From Clostridia bacterium (GTDB lineage Bacteria > Bacillota > Clostridia > Oscillospirales > CAG-382), in contig JAFTTN010000001.1 of NCBI GenBank assembly GCA_017466805.1, positions 1-50,296 on the forward strand: 50,296 nt of DNA, given 5' to 3'. This document shows, piece by piece, positions 25,621-35,229 of the stretch. Position 1 is the first letter of the stretch. Each line of letters begins with the position of its first letter. The position numbers and the translations under genes are program-made. Under the pieces are notes generated by a model that had not been told where the DNA came from, made no database searches, and saw only the letters and a list, made by a program, of their open reading frames with translations.

Positions 25621-26934
25621 TTATTCCGCGGCGTCGAGCTTGAAGGTTATCGTTTCGTATTCACCCGAGGTAAGCATTCGGTTGAATCGGAACACCGTTA
25701 CGGTAACCGTTTCGCCCGCACGGTGCTTCGAAAGTGCGGTTGTGAGGTCTTCGCGGTTTTTAACCTCGGTTCCGTTGAAATCGGTAATAATGTCGTAGCG
25801 CGAAAGCCCTGCGGCGTATGCCGAGCTGTTAAATTCAATATCCGCAATAAGCACGCCTTCGGGATATTCACAGCGGGGATTCATACGGAAGTATTCCAAG
25901 CCGTCCTCGACGTCGTATACCGTGATGCCGATTTGAGGAGTGGCAACCGCTATATCGCTATCGCCGATATCCTCGCCCGCAATAAGCTTTTGGAAGATAT
26001 CGATAGCGCTTGTTATGGGAATTGCAAAGCCGATACCCTCGAACTGCTCATCGGCAATTTTAAGCGAGGTGATTCCGATAACGGTACCCGCCATATCGAT
26101 AAGCGGACCGCCGCTGTTACCGGGGTTAATAGAGCAATCGGTCTGGATAAGCTTCATGGTTTTAACAACCTTGCCGTAATCGTTGGTTATCTGTACCTCG
26201 CGCGCGGTGCCGCTTACTATACCGCAGGTCATGGTGCCGGCAAGCGTTTCATCGTAGGGAGTACCGATAGCAACGACGTTTTCGCCGATTTTAATCTTGC
26301 TGGAATCGCCGAAGGAAACCTGTGTAAGACCTTTCGCTTCGACGTGAAGCACGGCTATATCGGTAACCGAATCGCTTCCGACGATTTTCGCGTCGTATTC
26401 CCTGCCGTCGTAAAACGCAACGGTGATTTGATCGCCGGTTTCGATAACGTGGTGGTTGGTGGCAATATATCCGCCGTCGGCATCGATAACGAATCCGCTG
26501 CCGATAGAATAGGGCTGTCCGTTAAGGCTTACTCTGACCGTGCAGCAGGAGGGCGAGCATTCGTTATAAATCTTGCTCAAATCGGTAGAAAGGTCGATAT
26601 CGCTATCGGGCGCAACGCTGAAATCGGGCACGCTTATATCGGGATCGCGCGAGAAATCGAGCGAGGATTCTTCATTCCCGCTTCCGTCGCCTTCGGTGCC
26701 GCTTGTTTGCGATTCTGTAGGCAAAAACGCTTCGGGCAGCTCGAAATCGAAGTTGCGCGCAAGCATTACTCCGAGCACGGTAAGCGCAAGCGCACCGATA
26801 ACTATTGCGATTATCGCAAGCACCTTTAATCCGTTGCCGCCGTTTTTATTATTGTTGTCCGAGCCGTTCCAATTATAAGAATAATCGGGGCGGTTGTTTT
26901 GGGGCGGGGTTTGATTGTTGTAATTATTGTTCAT
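25621..26934 (-). CDS. htrA: HtrA/DegP-type membrane-anchored serine protease
   Basis: 437-residue envelope quality-control protease. An Asn-rich cytoplasmic tail (1-35), one membrane helix (37-58) and an acidic linker precede the trypsin-like domain. The triad is His162 in IATNHHV, Asp192 in VTDIAVL and Ser274 in NPGNSGGPL; a PDZ domain occupies about 330-430 (AYAAGLSRYDIITDFNG). AAGGAG precedes the ATG. The histidine kinase gene ends 58 bp upstream on the same strand with no terminator between, so the two are probably co-transcribed, as envelope-stress sensors and proteases often are. Confidence 0.92.
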   Translation of the reverse strand: MNNNYNNQTPPQNNRPDYSYNWNGSDNNNKNGGNGLKVLAIIAIVIGALALTVLGVMLARNFDFELPEAFLPTESQTSGTEGDGSGNEESSLDFSRDPDISVPDFSVAPDSDIDLSTDLSKIYNECSPSCCTVRVSLNGQPYSIGSGFVIDADGGYIATNHHVIETGDQITVAFYDGREYDAKIVGSDSVTDIAVLHVEAKGLTQVSFGDSSKIKIGENVVAIGTPYDETLAGTMTCGIVSGTAREVQITNDYGKVVKTMKLIQTDCSINPGNSGGPLIDMAGTVIGITSLKIADEQFEGIGFAIPITSAIDIFQKLIAGEDIGDSDIAVATPQIGITVYDVEDGLEYFRMNPRCEYPEGVLIADIEFNSSAYAAGLSRYDIITDFNGTEVKNREDLTTALSKHRAGETVTVTVFRFNRMLTSGEYETITFKLDAAE

Positions 26935-26992
26935 TCAAAGCACTCCTTTTTACAAGGGAAATTATAGCCTTCATTCTTAAAAAACGCTTTAA

Positions 26993-28468
26993 TTATCTGC
27001 GGGGAGCTATTTCGACCAAGGCGGGCGGAAGCGTGAAGCGGAATTCGGTGTATTCACCCTCGACCGAATCGACGTATATTTCCTCGCCGTGATTTACTAT
27101 TGCGGTTTTTGCTATATACAGACCGAGCCCCGTGCCGCTCTTATCGAGCCCGCGTGAGCGGTCGGTTTTATAAAATCTGTCGAACACATGGGGCAGCTCA
27201 TCCTTCGGAATGCCCACACCGGTATTTCTTATTACAAACAGTGCCTTGCGCTTTTTGCGCTTATCGGCAACAAACGAAAGCTTTACCGATATTATACCCT
27301 TTTCGGCGGTAAATTTCACCGCGTTATCCATAAGATTGAATATTACTCGGTGAATCGCATCGGGGTCAGCATTGACGTATATATCGTTTTCTCCGCTATC
27401 GAATTCGATATCTATTTCCTTTTTGCTTATCTTCGATTCAAGCGAAATAAGCACGGTTCTTGCCGTTTCCGAAAGGTTAAAATCGATAGGCTTCAAATCG
27501 GTACCGCTTTCCATCCGCGAAACCTCGAGCAGAGTATTTACAAGACGCGAGAGGCGTTTTACCTCCTGCGAAATAATATTAAGATACTTTTCCTGCTTTT
27601 CGGGCGGGATAGTGCCGTCGAGAATACCGTCGACAAAGCCGGAGATAGTAGTCATCGGAGTTCGCAGGTCGTGGCTTACGTTGCCGAGGAAGGAGTTTCT
27701 GACCTCGTCGATATGCTTAAGCGACACCGCCATATCGTTTATCGCGGCGGCAAGCTCGGCAACCTCGTCCTGACCGGTATATTCTATCTTCGTATCGAAC
27801 CTGCCCTTTGCATAATCCTTTGCCGCGCTGATAATTTCGCTTAACGGCTCGGTGGTACGGCGCGAAATAACGTACAGTGCGAGCATTGCGGCAAGGAACA
27901 TCCAAAGCGAAACGGTTATCGCAACGATAACGATTTCCTTGGTGAACACGACGCTTGAATAGTTGCTCATACTCATAAGCACGATGAACGGCGTTTCCTC
28001 TGCATAGAAGACGTGATAGCTGTTCATACGGTTATTTTCGAAAAAGTTTTCCACCGTGCTTATCGAATAGCTTTCGTTGGTGGAAAGCATCGTATTAAAG
28101 GCAAATTCCGATAGCCCGACCTTGCCCACCTCGAATTCGTTATCCGACGTGCCGACAAGAACACCTTCGCAGTCGAAAACGTAGATTTCCGCCTTCGCAT
28201 TGCTTGCGGTATACTCGATAACTCGCTGAAGGTCGCTGTTGTGATAAAACGAGGTATAGATATTTTCGTATTCGCTGTTTTCGAGATAGGTATCGATAAC
28301 GAGCGCGGCAGAGCCGGCAGACGCGTTCATCGTATCGCGCTGGATATTATAGCTGTCTGCGGCAATGCGCGAGGAAACCGCAAAAAGTATTGCGGTTATA
28401 CACGCAAGAAGTATTACCGTAAAGGTAGCAAGATATTTGCTGAATATGCTTTTAAACAATTTTTTCAC
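26993..28468 (-). CDS. Membrane sensor histidine kinase
   Basis: 491 residues: membrane helix 13-33, extracellular sensor region ~35-165 (PAS/CACHE-like size), second membrane helix ~175-200, HAMP ~202-255, HisKA with His266 in NVSHDLRTPMTTISG, and HATPase_c with NLMDNAVKF, GVGIPKDELPHVFDRFYK and SGTGLGLYIAKTAI. The start is a GTG at 28468 with poor ribosome-site support. No response regulator is adjacent; 580 bp upstream hold only palindromes. It precedes htrA, so it may sense envelope state. Confidence 0.9.
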   Translation of the reverse strand: MKKLFKSIFSKYLATFTVILLACITAILFAVSSRIAADSYNIQRDTMNASAGSAALVIDTYLENSEYENIYTSFYHNSDLQRVIEYTASNAKAEIYVFDCEGVLVGTSDNEFEVGKVGLSEFAFNTMLSTNESYSISTVENFFENNRMNSYHVFYAEETPFIVLMSMSNYSSVVFTKEIVIVAITVSLWMFLAAMLALYVISRRTTEPLSEIISAAKDYAKGRFDTKIEYTGQDEVAELAAAINDMAVSLKHIDEVRNSFLGNVSHDLRTPMTTISGFVDGILDGTIPPEKQEKYLNIISQEVKRLSRLVNTLLEVSRMESGTDLKPIDFNLSETARTVLISLESKISKKEIDIEFDSGENDIYVNADPDAIHRVIFNLMDNAVKFTAEKGIISVKLSFVADKRKKRKALFVIRNTGVGIPKDELPHVFDRFYKTDRSRGLDKSGTGLGLYIAKTAIVNHGEEIYVDSVEGEYTEFRFTLPPALVEIAPRR

Positions 28469-28552
28469 CGTTTATATTAATGTATGAATTATTTTACCAC
28501 ATATAAATGAAGAAAACAAGGTGAAAAAGTTAATAAATATCTAATTAAATCA

Positions 28553-28757
28553 AAAAGAAGGCTTACCACCTTCTTTCAGAGCGAAGACAAATGGTGTATT
28601 TACGCCCTTGAAAAGCAAAAATAAAAAAGCAGTGTACTTTCTGTATGAAACGTAGGTACACTGTCTTTTTATAAGGAATAAAGTTTTTTATTGTATTTTC
28701 AAGGGCTTGCACGAAATGCTTCGACTGCCCAAAAAGAAGGCTTGCCGCCTTCTTTTA
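28553..28757. repeat. Hairpin cluster upstream of the kinase gene
   Basis: Two similar AAAAAGAAGG...CCTTCTTT hairpins (28553-28576 and 28731-28756) flank a larger inverted repeat GCCCTTGAAAA/TTTTCAAGGGC. Inside that is a CAGTGTAC/GTACACTG hairpin followed by T-runs. No protein-coding frame with a ribosome site is present in 28469-29048. Confidence 0.65.
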
Positions 28758-28857
28758 TTGCTTGTGCAGATTCGAAATTACGTTTTTTCACAAAACCGTT
28801 TAGGCGATTTTTGCGTTGAAAAAAGCACTTTCTTTATATGAGCGAAATATCCTTTGG

Positions 28858-29003
28858 ATGTGAAATAATTTACTTTGTAAATTGTGAAATTTGATGCTTG
28901 CGCATCAAGTGAAATGAAATAAATCCACTCACGCCCGCAGGCATTTCACGTTGCGGAGCAATATTTCACGCGCGAAGCGCATTTCACAAAACCCGAAAGG
29001 GAT
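28858..29003. repeat. Modular palindrome array with TTTCAC/GTGAAA separators
   Basis: Short palindromes (TTTAC-GTAAA, TTGATGC-GCATCAA, GTTGC-GCAAT, GCGC-GCGC, CCC-GGG) are separated by copies of ATTTCAC or GTGAAAT. The inner part (about 28916-29000) is enclosed by GAAATAAATCC and GGATTTATTTC, exact complements. Arrays of this design occur between genes in Oscillospirales-type genomes; function is unknown. Confidence 0.7.
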
Positions 29004-29014
29004 TTATTTCGTTG

Positions 29015-29046
29015 AAAAAAGAACTTTCTTTCGAAAGTGCTTTTTT
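29015..29046 (-). terminator. Terminator of the tRNA operon
   Basis: Stem AAAAAAG.ACTTTC/GAAAGT.CTTTTTT directly after tRNA-Glu; on the minus strand it ends in T6. Confidence 0.7.
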
Positions 29047-29048
29047 CT

Positions 29049-29123
29049 TGGTGACCCGTAGGAGAATCGAACTCCTGTTACCGCCGTGAAAGGGCGGTGT
29101 CTTAACCGCTTGACCAACGGGCC
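29049..29123 (-). tRNA. tRNA-Glu (anticodon TTC)
   Basis: 75 nt including encoded CCA. The minus-strand RNA starts GGCCCGTTGGTCAAG, has the anticodon loop CTTTCAC within the CCGCC/GGCGG stem, T-loop GTTCGATTC and a 3' end GGGTCACCA. Co-transcribed with tRNA-Met, 5 nt apart. Confidence 0.95.
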
Positions 29124-29128
29124 GTTAT

Positions 29129-29205
29129 TGGTAGCGGAAGTTGGACTTGAACCCACGACCTATCGGGTATGAACCGATTGCTCTAGCCAACTGAGCTATT
29201 CCGCC
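29129..29205 (-). tRNA. tRNA-Met (anticodon CAT, elongator type)
   Basis: 77 nt including encoded CCA. Starts GGCGGAATAGCTCAG, anticodon loop TTCATAC within ATCGG/CCGAT, T-loop GTTCAAGTC, 3' end CCGCTACCA. It has an elongator-type acceptor with G1-U72 and no initiator-type mismatch. A tRNA-Ile with modified CAT anticodon cannot be fully excluded. Confidence 0.9.
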
Positions 29206-29238
29206 ATGTTTTCGCCGCATTTCCGCGACAGCTTGGTT

Positions 29239-29267
29239 AGTATAACAGATGATTTTCGATTTGTCAA
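29239..29267 (-). promoter_or_regulatory. tRNA operon promoter
   Basis: TTGACA (29262-29267), 17-bp spacer, TATACT (29239-29244). Confidence 0.8.
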
Positions 29268-29319
29268 TAGCAATTTTAATATTTTTTTGTTTTTTGCGGA
29301 AATATTTTTATTCTGCATA

Positions 29320-29348
29320 TTGACATATTGCAAAACGCGTGTTATTAT
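29320..29348 (+). promoter_or_regulatory. metK promoter
   Basis: TTGACA (29320-29325), 17-bp spacer, TATTAT (29343-29348), just ahead of the SAM riboswitch. Confidence 0.8.
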
Positions 29349-29357
29349 TAAGACACA

Positions 29358-29515
29358 TTCTTATCAAGAGTGGCGGAGGGAGCTGCCCGATGAACCCACG
29401 ACAACCTACTTTTACGCAAGGTGTCAATTCAGCGTTTTTCATAACGAAAGATGAGATGTTTTAAAGAGTTAGTAAAGCTATGCCCTTTGAACGTCTGTCA
29501 AAGGGTATTTTATTT
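29358..29515 (+). promoter_or_regulatory. SAM-I (S-box) riboswitch with terminator
   Basis: The aptamer 29358-29458 has all S-box blocks: CTTATCAAGAG, GGCGGAGGGA, GATGAA-CCC, ACAACCT, AAGGTGTCAATTC and closing GAAAGATGAGA. The expression platform is a terminator CCCTTTGA/TCAAAGGG (29483-29505) with TATTTTATTTT. SAM binding is expected to stop transcription before metK, giving feedback control of SAM synthesis. Confidence 0.93.
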
Positions 29516-29584
29516 TGCAAAAATCGCCCGAAATTAAATCGATAATAAAAAAATTCATACATATTTATTAAGGAGAACAAAAAA

Positions 29585-30760
29585 ATGAGAAAGTTTTTTA
29601 CCAGCGAATCGGTTACCGAAGGACATCCCGATAAAATCTGCGACCAGATTTCCGACGCAGTCCTTGATGCAATACTTGCAGAGGATCCTATGGCACGCGT
29701 TGCCTGCGAAACCGCCTGCACCACCGGACTTATTCTTGTAATGGGCGAAATCACCACCACCGCAAAGCCCGATTTCCAGAGCATCGCACGCGAAACCGTT
29801 CGCGGCATCGGCTACGACCACAGCGACAAGGGCTTTGACTGCAACACCTGCGGCGTTATCACCGCTATCCACGGTCAGTCCCCCGATATTGCAATGGGCG
29901 TTGACAAGGCGCTTGAAGCAAAGAGCGGCGAAATGAAGGACGACAAGGACACCGGCGCAGGCGATCAGGGTATGGTATTCGGCTTTGCCTGCAACGAAAC
30001 CCCCGAGCTTATGCCTATGCCTATCTCGCTCGCACAGCATATGTCGAAGCGTCTTTCCGAGGTACGCAAGAACGGCACTCTTCCCTATCTCCGTGCAGAC
30101 GGCAAAACCCAGGTTACCGTTGAATACGAGGACAACAAGCCTGTTCGTGTAGATGCTATCGTCGTTTCCTCCCAGCACGCAGAGGAAATCAGCCTCGAGC
30201 AGATCCGTGAGGACATTATCCGCGAGGTAATTATCCCCTCGGTACCCGCAGAATATATAGACGACAACACCAAGATTTACGTTAACCCCACCGGCAGATT
30301 CGTAGTAGGCGGCCCGCACGGCGACAGCGGTCTTACCGGTCGTAAAATAATCGTAGATACCTACGGCGGATATGCTTCCCACGGCGGCGGCGCATTCTCC
30401 GGCAAGGATCCCACCAAGGTCGACAGAAGCGCGGCGTATATGGCACGTTACGTTGCAAAGAATATCGTTGCAGCCGGCGCGGCAGACAGATGCGAGGTTC
30501 AGATTGCGTACGCTATCGGCGTTGCAAGACCTCTTTCGGTGCTTGTTAACACCAACGGCACCGGCAAGGTCAGCGACGAACGTCTTGCAGAAATCGTTAA
30601 CGAGGTATTCGACCTTCGTCCCGCAGCTATTATCGAAACGCTCGACCTCCGCAAGCCTATTTACAAAAATCTTGCGGCATACGGCCATTTCGGACGCGAA
30701 GAGCTTGGCGTTAAGTGGGAAATCGCCGACAAGGCAGACGAAATTAAAGCAAGAATATAA
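29585..30760 (+). CDS. metK: S-adenosylmethionine synthetase
   Basis: Makes SAM from methionine and ATP. 391 residues, standard size. N-terminal [24 protein letters not shown] (metal and ATP site, split here as [10 protein letters not shown] then ICDQIS), central [12 protein letters not shown], the active-site loop [19 protein letters not shown] region and [16 protein letters not shown]. The ATG at 29585 has AAGGAG upstream. Controlled by the SAM-I riboswitch directly upstream; single-gene unit. Confidence 0.97.
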   Translation: MRKFFTSESVTEGHPDKICDQISDAVLDAILAEDPMARVACETACTTGLILVMGEITTTAKPDFQSIARETVRGIGYDHSDKGFDCNTCGVITAIHGQSPDIAMGVDKALEAKSGEMKDDKDTGAGDQGMVFGFACNETPELMPMPISLAQHMSKRLSEVRKNGTLPYLRADGKTQVTVEYEDNKPVRVDAIVVSSQHAEEISLEQIREDIIREVIIPSVPAEYIDDNTKIYVNPTGRFVVGGPHGDSGLTGRKIIVDTYGGYASHGGGAFSGKDPTKVDRSAAYMARYVAKNIVAAGAADRCEVQIAYAIGVARPLSVLVNTNGTGKVSDERLAEIVNEVFDLRPAAIIETLDLRKPIYKNLAAYGHFGREELGVKWEIADKADEIKARI

Positions 30761-30793
30761 TTGCTTTATCTGTAATTTAAGGCTTAATAAAAG

Positions 30794-30828
30794 AACCGCG
30801 CAGGATTTAACCTGCGCGGTTTTGTTTT
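30794..30828. terminator. Bidirectional terminator after metK
   Basis: 11-bp perfect stem AACCGCGCAGG/CCTGCGCGGTT, ATTTAA loop, then TTGTTTTTTT. Shared with the convergent lipoprotein gene. Confidence 0.85.
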
Positions 30829-30829
30829 T

Positions 30830-32599
30830 TTATTTTTCGGGCACCAAAACGGGCTTGCCGTCCTTTGCGACGATTTCACCTATTTTTACCTTTTCGGGTA
30901 TAACCGAGGAAATAGGCGAAATTTCATGCATATAAACGCCAAAGCGATCTGCTTTGTTTTCGTCGCCCTCTATATCCAACACCATCATCCAGCTATCGAA
31001 TTTATAATCGAATTTTCCGCTCAGCCCATAATTAAGAGTAGAGTAAACCACGCTCGAACTTTTATCGTTCATATCGAAATAAAATACTTCGCTTCGGGAT
31101 ACACCCGAGCCCCAGGAGCAGCAGCCTATTAAATCGAGTACTCCGTTATTATCGAAATCGCAGAGGAATGCATCGGAAAACCCGAATCCGCCTAAATAAT
31201 GGCAGATTTCGTACACATTTCCGTCGACAACGATATAAGACGCAAAATCGACGGTGTTTTTAAAAATACGGTAATCGGTTTCCCGCTTTACTCTTTCGGG
31301 GGTTACGTTAAGATAATCGTACTTATTGCCCACCTTTATTCCCTGCTTTTTCAGCAAAGACAAAAGCTCCGCTATCTCTTTATCCACACCCGTGTTTTCG
31401 ATATATTCAAGCAATCGGTTATAGCTGCCCGCGGGCAAAACGCCGTACTTGCGGTTAAGAAACGGAGATTCGCTGAACAAGCCGCAGAATTCATCGGGAT
31501 AAACTGTAAACTCGCTGAGAATTTCCATTTCGCCGTTATAAAATTCTATATAAATCGTTTTTTCGTAATCTACGTCGCTGCGGTCCCCGCACGGCTTCGC
31601 GCTGTTCGACATTTCCTTTGCAAACGCAAGCAAGTCCCGCGCATTAATTCCGGTTATTATTTCTTTATCGGCGTAAAGCCCTATCTGCGCACTGCACCAA
31701 AGCTCGTCGGGCTGTGCTATAGGGTATTTTATGCCGTTTGCCTTTAAATCGGCAAGCGCAAGACTGTATATTTCGCCGTAGAATTTTTCGGAAAACCGCA
31801 GACGTTCGCAATACGATGCAGCAATAGAGGGCGAGTAGCAGACACAGCCGTTTGCATAAAAGGTATAGCTGCCGTATTCGTTCCATATACGGTGTGTTTC
31901 GCCGCTGCCCGACGGCGCAAACGATATAGTGATTTTCGGTCCGGATTCGCAATTTTCGTTCAGATCCGATACAGAAGTAAGCCTTTCCGCATTTTTATGC
32001 GCCTCGCCGACGTATTCGTACAGTCTTATCGCCTCGGCTCCGCAGAACACTTTATCGAATCGGTAAGAGCCGATTGAAATACGGTATTCCAAGCAATTTT
32101 CGCCGATACCGACAAGATACGAAAGCTCGTTTTCGTATCCGTTCAAGGCATCGTCAAGCACCAAAAGCTTAATGCCTTTTCTGCGCGCCACGCCGTAGCC
32201 GTAAAGAATTGAGCCAATTTCGCCGAGCGTTGCGGCAGGAAGTGATTTTTTCAGCTCCTCGCCGTTATCGATATCGGCAAGCGGTTTTATGCCAAACTTA
32301 AGCTCGCCCGAATCGAGCCAAACAAAACAGCCGATTCCTTTGCCGTTATCGGTTATTTCGGAATACTGCGAAAGTCTTTCGCGGTAATCCTTGCCGATTT
32401 CAAGCGAATAAAAAACTCCTTCGGGAAGCTTTATTTCGCCTTCGTTCGAAATAATGGGATATTTATTTATTCCCGACGTATCGAAAACGTCGGAAGCATC
32501 GATTTCGGGTGTTGACGAGGAGGTATTATTTGCCGTTTCTGCGCAGGCAGAGAAAACGAGCGCGGTTATTACTAATAATGAAACGATAAGCCTTTTCAT
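30830..32599 (-). CDS. Lipoprotein of unknown function
   Basis: 589-residue exported lipoprotein: a signal peptide ends in VFSAC, then a short Ser/Thr tether. I do not recognise a family for the bulk of the protein. Near residue 510 a segment FLCDFDNNGVLDLIG resembles an EF-hand-like or FG-GAP calcium loop (DxDxxGxxD), a motif common in VCBS/FG-GAP surface repeats. The ATG at 32599 starts a proper signal peptide; the frame extends 11 codons upstream without a better start. Single-gene unit with a weak promoter (TTACAA-N16-TATAAT, 32624-32651). Confidence 0.7.
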   Translation of the reverse strand: MKRLIVSLLVITALVFSACAETANNTSSSTPEIDASDVFDTSGINKYPIISNEGEIKLPEGVFYSLEIGKDYRERLSQYSEITDNGKGIGCFVWLDSGELKFGIKPLADIDNGEELKKSLPAATLGEIGSILYGYGVARRKGIKLLVLDDALNGYENELSYLVGIGENCLEYRISIGSYRFDKVFCGAEAIRLYEYVGEAHKNAERLTSVSDLNENCESGPKITISFAPSGSGETHRIWNEYGSYTFYANGCVCYSPSIAASYCERLRFSEKFYGEIYSLALADLKANGIKYPIAQPDELWCSAQIGLYADKEIITGINARDLLAFAKEMSNSAKPCGDRSDVDYEKTIYIEFYNGEMEILSEFTVYPDEFCGLFSESPFLNRKYGVLPAGSYNRLLEYIENTGVDKEIAELLSLLKKQGIKVGNKYDYLNVTPERVKRETDYRIFKNTVDFASYIVVDGNVYEICHYLGGFGFSDAFLCDFDNNGVLDLIGCCSWGSGVSRSEVFYFDMNDKSSSVVYSTLNYGLSGKFDYKFDSWMMVLDIEGDENKADRFGVYMHEISPISSVIPEKVKIGEIVAKDGKPVLVPEK

Positions 32600-32623
32600 A
32601 ATGATCCGCCTTTCATTGATTTC

Positions 32624-32651
32624 ATTATACATAACAACTTAAAATTTGTAA
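32624..32651 (-). promoter_or_regulatory. Promoter of the unknown lipoprotein gene
   Basis: TTACAA (32646-32651), 16-bp spacer, TATAAT (32624-32629). Confidence 0.5.
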
Positions 32652-32694
32652 AGGGGACAAAAATCGCGCCGAGCAAAATCTTATGCGAATTCTT

Positions 32695-34269
32695 TTAACC
32701 GATTCTATACACCTTGCAGGCATTAAGTGAAAACAGAAGCTCCGAGTCTTCAAGTCCAAGTGCCCTTGCGGTGCATTTCAGAATTTCCTCATCGTTCTGT
32801 CCCTCGTTTATATAAACGGTAACTCCGTGTGAAATATCGACGCCCTTGAATATTTCGGCAATACTTTGCTCGTTTATTTCGGCATCTTTTGCAATATACG
32901 ACGAGTCGGTTTTGGCAAAAAGATAAATATCGTCGAGAAAGCGGTTGTTTTGCGATTTTAAGAAATACACCGCGGGAACAGATGAATTTTCCTCGGTATA
33001 GCTCACCGCGCCTGCACGGTCGGAATAAAGCGATTCGGGCTCTGTATTCGAAACAAGCGGAAAGCAAAGCATTATACACGCTAAAGCAACCAGCAGTATA
33101 TTGCAACGCTTTTCGCAAAGTATGCTGCGAAAAAGGTGATAAAGATAGCAAAAAAGCACTATAAGAAGCATACTGCAGACGGGCAGAATATAGCGAAGCT
33201 CGATATAGGGCGACGAAACCGAGGTGATTGCGAAATAAAACACCGCGGAGATAAACGTTACGGTGAGCCTTATATATGCTTCACGGTTAATATCCCCACC
33301 CTTGCGAAGCAGCTTTTTGTATATCCAAAGACAGATAATCAATAAAGCGAGCACCCAAAGCAATCCGTTGAAGCCGAAACGGTTAAGTTTATCGAGGAAT
33401 AAAAACAATCTTTCGGAATGTCCGGAAAAACCGCCAAGCTTTGAAATTGCTCCCTGACCGCGATATCCCGAAAACAAATGGTTTATCGAATACGGAAAAA
33501 TGATTATTGACATACCGCCCGCTGCAGCAAGAATATAGGTATATATTAAAAACCGATTATATTGCTTTTTATAAATATAAAAGAAAGCAGATATGCAATA
33601 AAGTGCGAACAGATAAAACAGATAGTAATAATGCGTAAGCGAGCCGATAAGCGCGCAAATTGCTATGCATAAATAAAGCGGTATGTATTTTTCGCTTTGG
33701 CGCAAGCGCAGGTGCAGATAGAGCGTTACAAGCATTAACAACGCCGAAAGCGAATACATACGGATAAACAGCACGTTTGTAAGCGAAGCGAGCGTTAACG
33801 AAGAAACAAAGGCAATCACTACGGCTTTTTCTTTTACATACCGCTGACCTACAAGAAGTATTTGCGATATAAGATAAGCAAAAACGGTAATAAAGGCATA
33901 TATTACGATATTAAGCAAAAGCCCATGCCAAAAAGTGAGCTTTTCGGAAAAAGCGTTCATAAAGAAGCGCAACAGAAGATAATAAAACGGCGGATGCACG
34001 TCGTTTTTCTGGTTTTCGTATACGGCACGGAAATCGCAAAGCTCATCTTTATTTACCGTAAGATAATCGGCATAATAATCGCCGCTGTGCCATGTGTTAT
34101 AAAAATCACCGTTTTCCTGAATCTCTACCCTTTTATAATTCGCAAGACCAAGCGAATACGCCTCGTCCATGTGAATATAAGGCTTGTGTGCGCCGTAGAG
34201 GGCAAAAATAAAGCTCTGCGCAAGCAAAACAACGGCAAGAATGAATATTTCGCATCTTTTATTCTTCAT
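32695..34269 (-). CDS. GT-C-type membrane glycosyltransferase (GT39/ArnT-like)
   Basis: 524-residue multi-pass membrane protein with about 10-12 hydrophobic helices. The first periplasmic-side loop has HMDEAYSLG, with the acidic DE pair used by lipid-phosphate-sugar-dependent GT-C enzymes, and the second has DVHPPFYYLLLRFF, typical of the GT39/GT83-like group. The soluble C-terminal part is short. The ATG at 34269 is chosen (an upstream TTG at 34278 is possible); neither has a good ribosome site, and the strong terminator of the preceding gene ends only ~10 bp upstream. Donor probably a polyprenyl-phosphate sugar; acceptor unknown. Confidence 0.7.
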   Translation of the reverse strand: MKNKRCEIFILAVVLLAQSFIFALYGAHKPYIHMDEAYSLGLANYKRVEIQENGDFYNTWHSGDYYADYLTVNKDELCDFRAVYENQKNDVHPPFYYLLLRFFMNAFSEKLTFWHGLLLNIVIYAFITVFAYLISQILLVGQRYVKEKAVVIAFVSSLTLASLTNVLFIRMYSLSALLMLVTLYLHLRLRQSEKYIPLYLCIAICALIGSLTHYYYLFYLFALYCISAFFYIYKKQYNRFLIYTYILAAAGGMSIIIFPYSINHLFSGYRGQGAISKLGGFSGHSERLFLFLDKLNRFGFNGLLWVLALLIICLWIYKKLLRKGGDINREAYIRLTVTFISAVFYFAITSVSSPYIELRYILPVCSMLLIVLFCYLYHLFRSILCEKRCNILLVALACIMLCFPLVSNTEPESLYSDRAGAVSYTEENSSVPAVYFLKSQNNRFLDDIYLFAKTDSSYIAKDAEINEQSIAEIFKGVDISHGVTVYINEGQNDEEILKCTARALGLEDSELLFSLNACKVYRIG

Positions 34270-34279
34270 TTTGGTCAAA

Positions 34280-34339
34280 AAAATAAAACGTATGGTATTT
34301 CCCTGCCCCTTTGTTACAAAGGAGCAGGGATCACGTTTT
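34280..34339 (-). terminator. Terminator of the PadR/DUF1700/DUF4097 operon
   Basis: Nested hairpin: outer AAAACG/CGTTTT and inner CCCTGC.CCTTTG/CAAAGG.GCAGGG, followed on the minus strand by TTTTATTTTTTT. It lies immediately before the GT-C gene start. Confidence 0.8.
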
Positions 34340-34344
34340 ATATA

Positions 34345-35229
34345 TTATTCCGGTGTACGGATATCAATATCTCCGCTCACGGTAGTTACGGAGCAATGGT
34401 AAAGCGTTGCGGAAACATCGTTTACAGGGACATTTACGCTTCCGCTTGCAGTCTGTATGCTGAAATAGCGTTTGGAATTAATATAGCCATCGATATCGCC
34501 GCTCGTTGTTGCGAGATTCATTTGCGAATACGAATCGATTCCCTTGAACTCGATATCGCCGCTCGTTGTTTTAAAGGAAATACTGATACAAGAAACGACG
34601 TTTTGCGCTTCGATATCGCCGCTTATGGTTTCGGCCTGCAGATTCACGTAGTTATAAACGTCGGCAAGCTTTATTTCGCCGCTTGTGGTTTCGAGAAGGA
34701 TATCCACCGCTCTTGCACCGTCGATTTCGATATCGCCGCTTGCGGTTTTGACCGAGATTTCTTTGTCGAATCCGAAATATTCACTTAAAACCGAAAGCTC
34801 GTCTGCGGTGCCTTTTATTTCCTTATAAGCGCAGGTATAGACCTTTTTTATATCAACGTCGCCGCTTGACGTTTCGATAACAAAGCCGCCTCTTTCTATA
34901 TGGCTTACACTTATATTGCCGCTTCTGCTCGTAAGTTTTGCGGGAGTATCCGCTATATCCGAGCGGAAATCGATATCTCCGCTACCGGTTTTTATTTCGG
35001 CATACCTGAACGTCAAATCATCGACTACCGTAATATCGGCGCTTCCTGCTTCGATATAAAGATTATTGTACATATCACGCGGAAGATACAGAGTTACCGA
35101 CGAATCGCCGTACCAAACCGAGCCCATTTTTTGAAACCAATTACGGTCGTCTACACAGGTGATATACAGCACGCCGTCGTTACCTATATTGTAAAAACGG
35201 TGAATGCCCTCGATGCTTGTGAAGCGAAC
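34345..35229 (-). pseudogene. DUF4097 beta-helix domain cut off by an in-frame stop
   Basis: About 295 codons encoding the exported repeat domain: many copies of T-[TA]-S-G-D-I-[DE] spaced 18-25 residues, the signature of DUF4097 adhesin-like right-handed beta-helices. This frame is exactly continuous with the DUF1700 gene upstream (35233-35727); the only break is a TAA at 35230-35232. Read through, the junction is ETEDC-stop-VRFTSIEGI, where the family usually has Lys (CKV). The first possible restart, GTG at 35172, has no ribosome site. So this half is probably untranslated unless the stop is suppressed or is a sequencing error. A single AAA-to-TAA change explains it. Confidence 0.75.

Noticed and set aside
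29555..30688. 377-codon frame opposite metK
   Set aside because: Antisense shadow of metK.
35170..35172. GTG as an independent start for the DUF4097 half
   Set aside because: No ribosome site, no signal peptide, and the frame is continuous with the upstream gene apart from one stop codon.
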